A stretch of 64,000 nucleotides of DNA from Urophycis tenuis (taxonomy: Eukaryota; Chordata; Actinopteri; Gadiformes; Phycidae). Each line of letters begins with the position of its first letter. Positions within the stretch are counted from its first letter, which is position 1. The notes beneath the pieces are model-generated. The model was given only the letters and a program-made list of their open reading frames with translations, was not told the DNA's origin and ran no database searches. Positions 59,706 to 64,000 of this stretch are shown here, in pieces. Made by a program: the position numbers and the translations under genes. The stretch lies in contig JAXIVH010000010.1 in assembly GCA_036785325.1 (NCBI GenBank), positions 4,957,198-5,021,197 of the forward strand, read 5' to 3'.

Positions 59706-61280
59706 GAGCTCTGAATAATAACCATAAACTCCAGACAGTGATCAATCTGCGATGCATTTGCAAACTGCTAAAAAAACACTCACCTTTTCTTCTCACTGCA
59801 TTCTATTGCTATCTCACGCCACTTTTTTTTTTTCTCCATTCTGCTGCACGGCGCAGCGGGAACCCGTGTTCAGAGCAGGGGTTCGGTTTCCATCGTCATC
59901 CGGGCACTGGACTGAAAGGCAGCCGAGTTTGAGCTTCAGCCCAGCGGTGCTGCCACACAGGGCTTACTCGTGTGTTGATCTCGGATAGGAGGGGCTGGAA
60001 CTCGCGCTAATGGGAAAACGGCCGTTAAAAGGTCAGCGCTGTTATTCCAGACACCGCGGCAACATTGACTGGCAAAGCCAAGCCGATTGATCAGTTTCTG
60101 CCCGTCTCCCGCATTGACGAGTGCATTTGGAACAGACACGACTAATTGAGCGCGGATCATCACCTTGATAACGGCGTTTCATCTCCAGCTGTCTGAGCCG
60201 CTGTCAGAACAGAACAGAACGAACGCAACGAACGGGACGAACACAGCCCGTCGAACAGAGGTGCAGCCATTATGTTCGTGTGTGTCTACACAGCGCTACA
60301 CAAGCATGACCTGGTCGTGGCTGCTTGGGTTCCTCCTTGCCTTCCTCTTGGAGTAACGCACACGTATGACTACGAGCGCCCCCTGGGGTGGTAAATGCCA
60401 CGACGTACCCCCCCTCGATGAACAAAGCAAACATGGAGGGAGAAGGGCCGTTCCTTTCAAGTCACAGCCCATGATGAATGGGCTCTGGGTTCCCAAAATG
60501 TCTGTGTTCTCCGAGGGGGTCAATAACTCATCTATGATCACGGAGCGTGGCGGCGATTGCAGTCTGATCAAGACGGTGTGACTCACGCGTGCTCAACAGC
60601 CTTTCCCATGGCTAGGCGGAGCCTCGCGCCCTCAGACAGCTCCGACAGATGCGTGCCCCCCGTTTCCCCGCCCCGTTCGCTGGGCGCCACGGCGCCACGG
60701 TGCCAGGCTTCCATGTGGTACTTGCATCCCATAAATCATTTTGTAATCATGCAATTCTATGCAAAGGAGCTGGCATGTTGACAAATTAAGCAATCTGAGG
60801 AAGAGGGAACAGAATTCAAGCTGGTGAAATTAAGAACTGTAGATAAGGGCATAGGCCTGTACAGTTTATTTTTTCTTTTTTTTTTGCAATATGATACCAC
60901 ATGCCTTGACGATGTTTGCAAACTTGGATGTACTGCGTTTCTGTTTCGTTGTGTTATTGTCTTCGTCATTTCTACGGACACCAATGTACGATGGCCACTG
61001 TAAGGATATGACAATGTTCTGACTTAGATATACATGTATATATTTTGCCACTTTTGTTCTTTTATCTGAACATAGCTCGCTAGCGTTTTCTTCAACAACT
61101 TTATAGTTTGTAGACATATGTTGGCCAAAATCTTCAGGTTACCCGAGTTAGTCTTGGAGCGCATTTTTTTGCAGGCTGGTGAAGGAACTACAATTACATC
61201 AAGGAGATGGAAAGGAAGGCAGGGAGAGAAGGTGAGAGAGAACAGACGGAGAGTATAATAGAATGAATGAGCTATCGAAA
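59706..61280. other. Intergenic stretch, no gene recognised
   Basis: 60000-60200 is complex with GGCCGTTAAAAGG and GACTAATTGAGCGC motifs, followed by AGAACAGAACGAACG short repeats (60206-60245). No supported coding. Confidence 0.4.
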
Positions 61281-61281
61281 A

Positions 61282-61359
61282 TACACACACACACACACAC
61301 ACACACTCACACATTCACAAGCACACACACACACATGCACACACACACACACACAGACA

Positions 61360-61443
<84 letters not shown>

Positions 61444-61474
61444 CACACACACACGCACACACACACGCACACAC
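61282..61474. repeat. Compound (CA)n array
   Basis: CA repeats with TTCACA, AGACAGAC and ACGCAC interruptions. Confidence 0.96.
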
Positions 61475-61489
61475 CTACCCAGACACCTT

Positions 61490-61770
61490 GTGCGAGGGCC
61501 TTAATAGGATAGACTCCCCACCGCCCGGACACTTTAATAACCATTCTTTATGTTATAATAACACAGGGCTTCCCTGCTGTCGAGGGTTTCAATTTCCCCG
61601 CCATCATATCTGGAGTGCGGCGGCAGATTAAAGGCCGCGCTGGCCCGGACTAAAGGCAGACTGAGTGAGAGTGCCCTCAGCACGCCGCTGCCGGCTGGTA
61701 ATGAGGCCATTCTCCCAGAGTGGCCAGCGCTCAGGGGGAACTAATCTCCTGGTGGTGTGAAAAGTGTTCA
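61490..61770. other. Candidate regulatory block
   Basis: Complex sequence with GGGCCTTAATAGG, CTTTAATAACC, GATTAAAGGCC, GGTAATGAGGCC and AACTAATCTCC. No frame of note. Conservation untested. Confidence 0.28.
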
Positions 61771-61865
61771 AGCATGGAATGCAGAAAGGAGGCAGAGAAA
61801 AGCCGCTGTGCATGGAAATGGCGGACGGGCGAGCGAGCCCGGCTTCCAGAGAGAGACTCCTCTCT

Positions 61866-61884
61866 CCCCCCCCCCCCCCCCCCC
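61866..61884. repeat. C19 homopolymer
   Basis: Uninterrupted C run. Confidence 0.9.
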
Positions 61885-61892
61885 ACCCCCCC

Positions 61893-64000
61893 TGAGTGGC
61901 CATCGTCTGTGCAGGGGCATGGTTTCTCGTGGTAAAAAGTTGAGCGTCGGCGAGCTTTCGTCCAATGGGACGGCGGTGTGTACACACCATTGGGTTGTGA
62001 GGTGCAGGGATGGGTTTACGCCTCTTCGGTTTTTAGTGCTATTCTCAAATAAGATCGTTATCAATTCAGATTATCGGCAGGGCCTGAGCCCGTGCTCCAT
62101 GGAAGGGGTGAGGTGGGTTCAGAGTATTCAGTATTCAGAGTATTGAGTATTGGGCAACACATTTGGAGCTAATAGCTGGAGTTAAGTAAGTGATTATTAT
62201 GGCACACATGTAATTGTGTAATAATGATATGCCAACCCAAATTAACAGCGCAATCATACCTGCTTTAATAAAGACAAATGAACAGCACACTACTCTGCAT
62301 GGATGTGCATATTGATATGCACGTGCACACACACATTCTACTCTACCAGTTCCCAGGATAATGTAAGACTTAACAGTGTTTTTTTTTACACCCTAGTTTT
62401 TCTCAATAGAAATATTGGCATATTACATCATTGCAGTCTCCAATGCTCAGCCATAATTTCATCCCACTGTGATTAATATGAGCTTTTGAGCACTGGGGAT
62501 TTCAATTCAGACCACATTTGTCCTCAGTAGCCATAACCCACTTCTTTTTGTCAAATACATTTTTGGAGCAAAATAGCAGGATGGCACAATATAAAAGGCT
62601 GAATGCAAGACTATGTAATTGATAGAAGAAAAAAAAAACTTAGATGTAAATTGGTAAGTATGACAAAATGTTAGGAGAGAGCTTCTGAGATACTTGGACT
62701 CAATGTATTTATTTATGCAAATGTGGTAGTTGATACAATTATAATATTGGCATTTTCATTAAGCACTCATAATACTTGTAAATCATGGTGTATGCTATGT
62801 AACAGCTATAAGCTTGTGTTCTCTGACGATACGGGAGAGGTATCTAACCAACCCAAAGGATGCAGTGTTCAACACGCAGTATTCCACCCACACACTTGTG
62901 ATGCGATTAGAGAACACAGGCCACTTAGTCTCATTCACTGACCTGCTTATGCTGTGTATTTTTGGAAATTCGTTAACTAAAGGTTACAATTTACATTTGG
63001 GAAATTTGATTTTCATAGCACATCTATCAAGGGGTGACATGCAAGAGAATGGTGAATTTATTTCTAGCTTGGCACCAAGTCTCCCATTACATCACTATAT
63101 ATATCTCGTTTTTAACATATATAACAACAAAGCTAAATCAAATCGGCTGATTTTGACTTAAAGTCAAGGACAACAGGATCTACAAACATAAAATAACCAT
63201 GACATATCACAGAGGGATGTATCCATCACACACCTTCTGATTGCCTTGTCAGGAAAGTGTCAAAAATCTAATGATATACATCTTAAAATTAGTCAGAGGC
63301 AAGTCATTTAAATGTCATGAATATTCATAAGAGCCGAAATCCTGTCATTCCCCCCCACCCCACCTCCTTCACCAAACTAGAACAGCCTGAAACAGGAGCA
63401 CCAGAGCATTTTTTTTCACCAAAACCAGCTCACAGGGCATTCATTAAAACTAGAGACCACCGCAAAATTAATGAAATAACGATGCAATGACATTTAAGCC
63501 ACCTTTAAGTCATTTTTGCATTTGATTAAGCCTGTAATTCGATTAAGCTGTTGACTATGACTCTGGTTCAAAGTTGAAGTAACATCAGTTATGTGAGCAG
63601 TGAGAGTGAAAAGGAAAATGACATGTTGTAAGTGTTTATGCTAAATAGTGCTGCTTCAGTCTCTCAAGAGTCCCAAGTCTCCTTTGTTGGTCTTTGGCAT
63701 CTCCAAGACCCCTTTCTGTATGCCGAACCCCCCCCCCCCACACAGGGAATGAATGTTACTTGTTTGCGACACAGTATACCAGCCTTTCTCAAACAAGTGC
63801 GGACGACTTAAACCCACGCTTTGCGTTTGTTGATATGGGCGCCAAACGACAAAATGGAAACTTTAGTCATCACGTAGCACACATTCACAAACTGAAAACT
63901 GACATCCACTTGATTTTGACATCTTTGTGTTCATACAAATTAATTATTTTTGGCAATTTTGTGCATACAATATGTATTTATTAGTTCTGTATATATTACA
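61893..64000. other. Right-end intergenic stretch, AT-leaning, no gene recognised
   Basis: Two kb with no long microsatellite. A short CAGTATT duplication lies near 62126-62150 and a C10 run near 63729. 63290-63560 is ATTA-rich and complex. A 115-codon plus-strand frame at 62814 has no domain. Confidence 0.45.

Noticed and set aside
60308..60356. Hydrophobic 16-codon frame starting MTWSWLLGFLLAFLL
   Set aside because: It stops at once. The only donor nearby (A|gtaacg) is poor and no following exon is seen. Too short to support.

Overview
This window looks like teleost fish nuclear DNA. It has vertebrate-type intron/exon structure, fish-type tRNA-derived SINEs, LINE-type 3' tails and DNA transposons, and a very high density of (CA)n, (GA)n and homopolymer C/G repeats. 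Such extreme short-tandem-repeat density is known from cod-like fishes (Gadiformes), so a gadiform is a reasonable guess, but nothing here proves the species.

Only one protein-coding gene is supported: the 5' end of epha6 (ephrin type-A receptor 6), on the minus strand. Coding exon 1 (13180-13258) encodes a signal peptide. Coding exon 2 (7361-7425) is exactly 65 bp and encodes the start of the ephrin-binding domain. Both have consensus splice sites and compatible phases. Intron 1 is 5.75 kb, and intron 2 runs off the left edge. The large third exon, which holds most of the ligand-binding domain, is not in the window, so the rest of the receptor lies to the left. A short upstream ATG starts a reading frame that overlaps the true start and ends only after the exon 1/2 junction.

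From about 13.9 kb to 64 kb the DNA lies upstream of epha6 and I find no convincing gene. It contains (i) many microsatellites, including more than 20 C/G homopolymers of 16-34 bp; (ii) mobile elements: a deleted pogo/Tigger-type transposon with a CENP-B-like transposase remnant at 28903-29544, a 404-bp MITE with 17-bp perfect terminal repeats at 56062-56465, tRNA-derived SINEs at 41675-41849 and 45296-45567, and LINE/SINE 3' tails at 28487, 31404 and about 35420; (iii) tandem duplications with periods of 48, 111 and 341 bp; (iv) a 200-N assembly gap at 51044-51243, at the edge of a minisatellite; and (v) unique stretches rich in TAAT/ATTA or GATA motifs that could be conserved regulatory DNA of a developmental gene, which cannot be shown from one sequence.

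Introns 1 and 2 hold a 720-bp CAC/CAT array, a possible terminal-inverted-repeat element at 5237-6002, and a 104-bp-period duplication. Long open frames made of Cys-Val, His-Thr, Leu-Ser or Arg-Glu are translated microsatellites, not genes.
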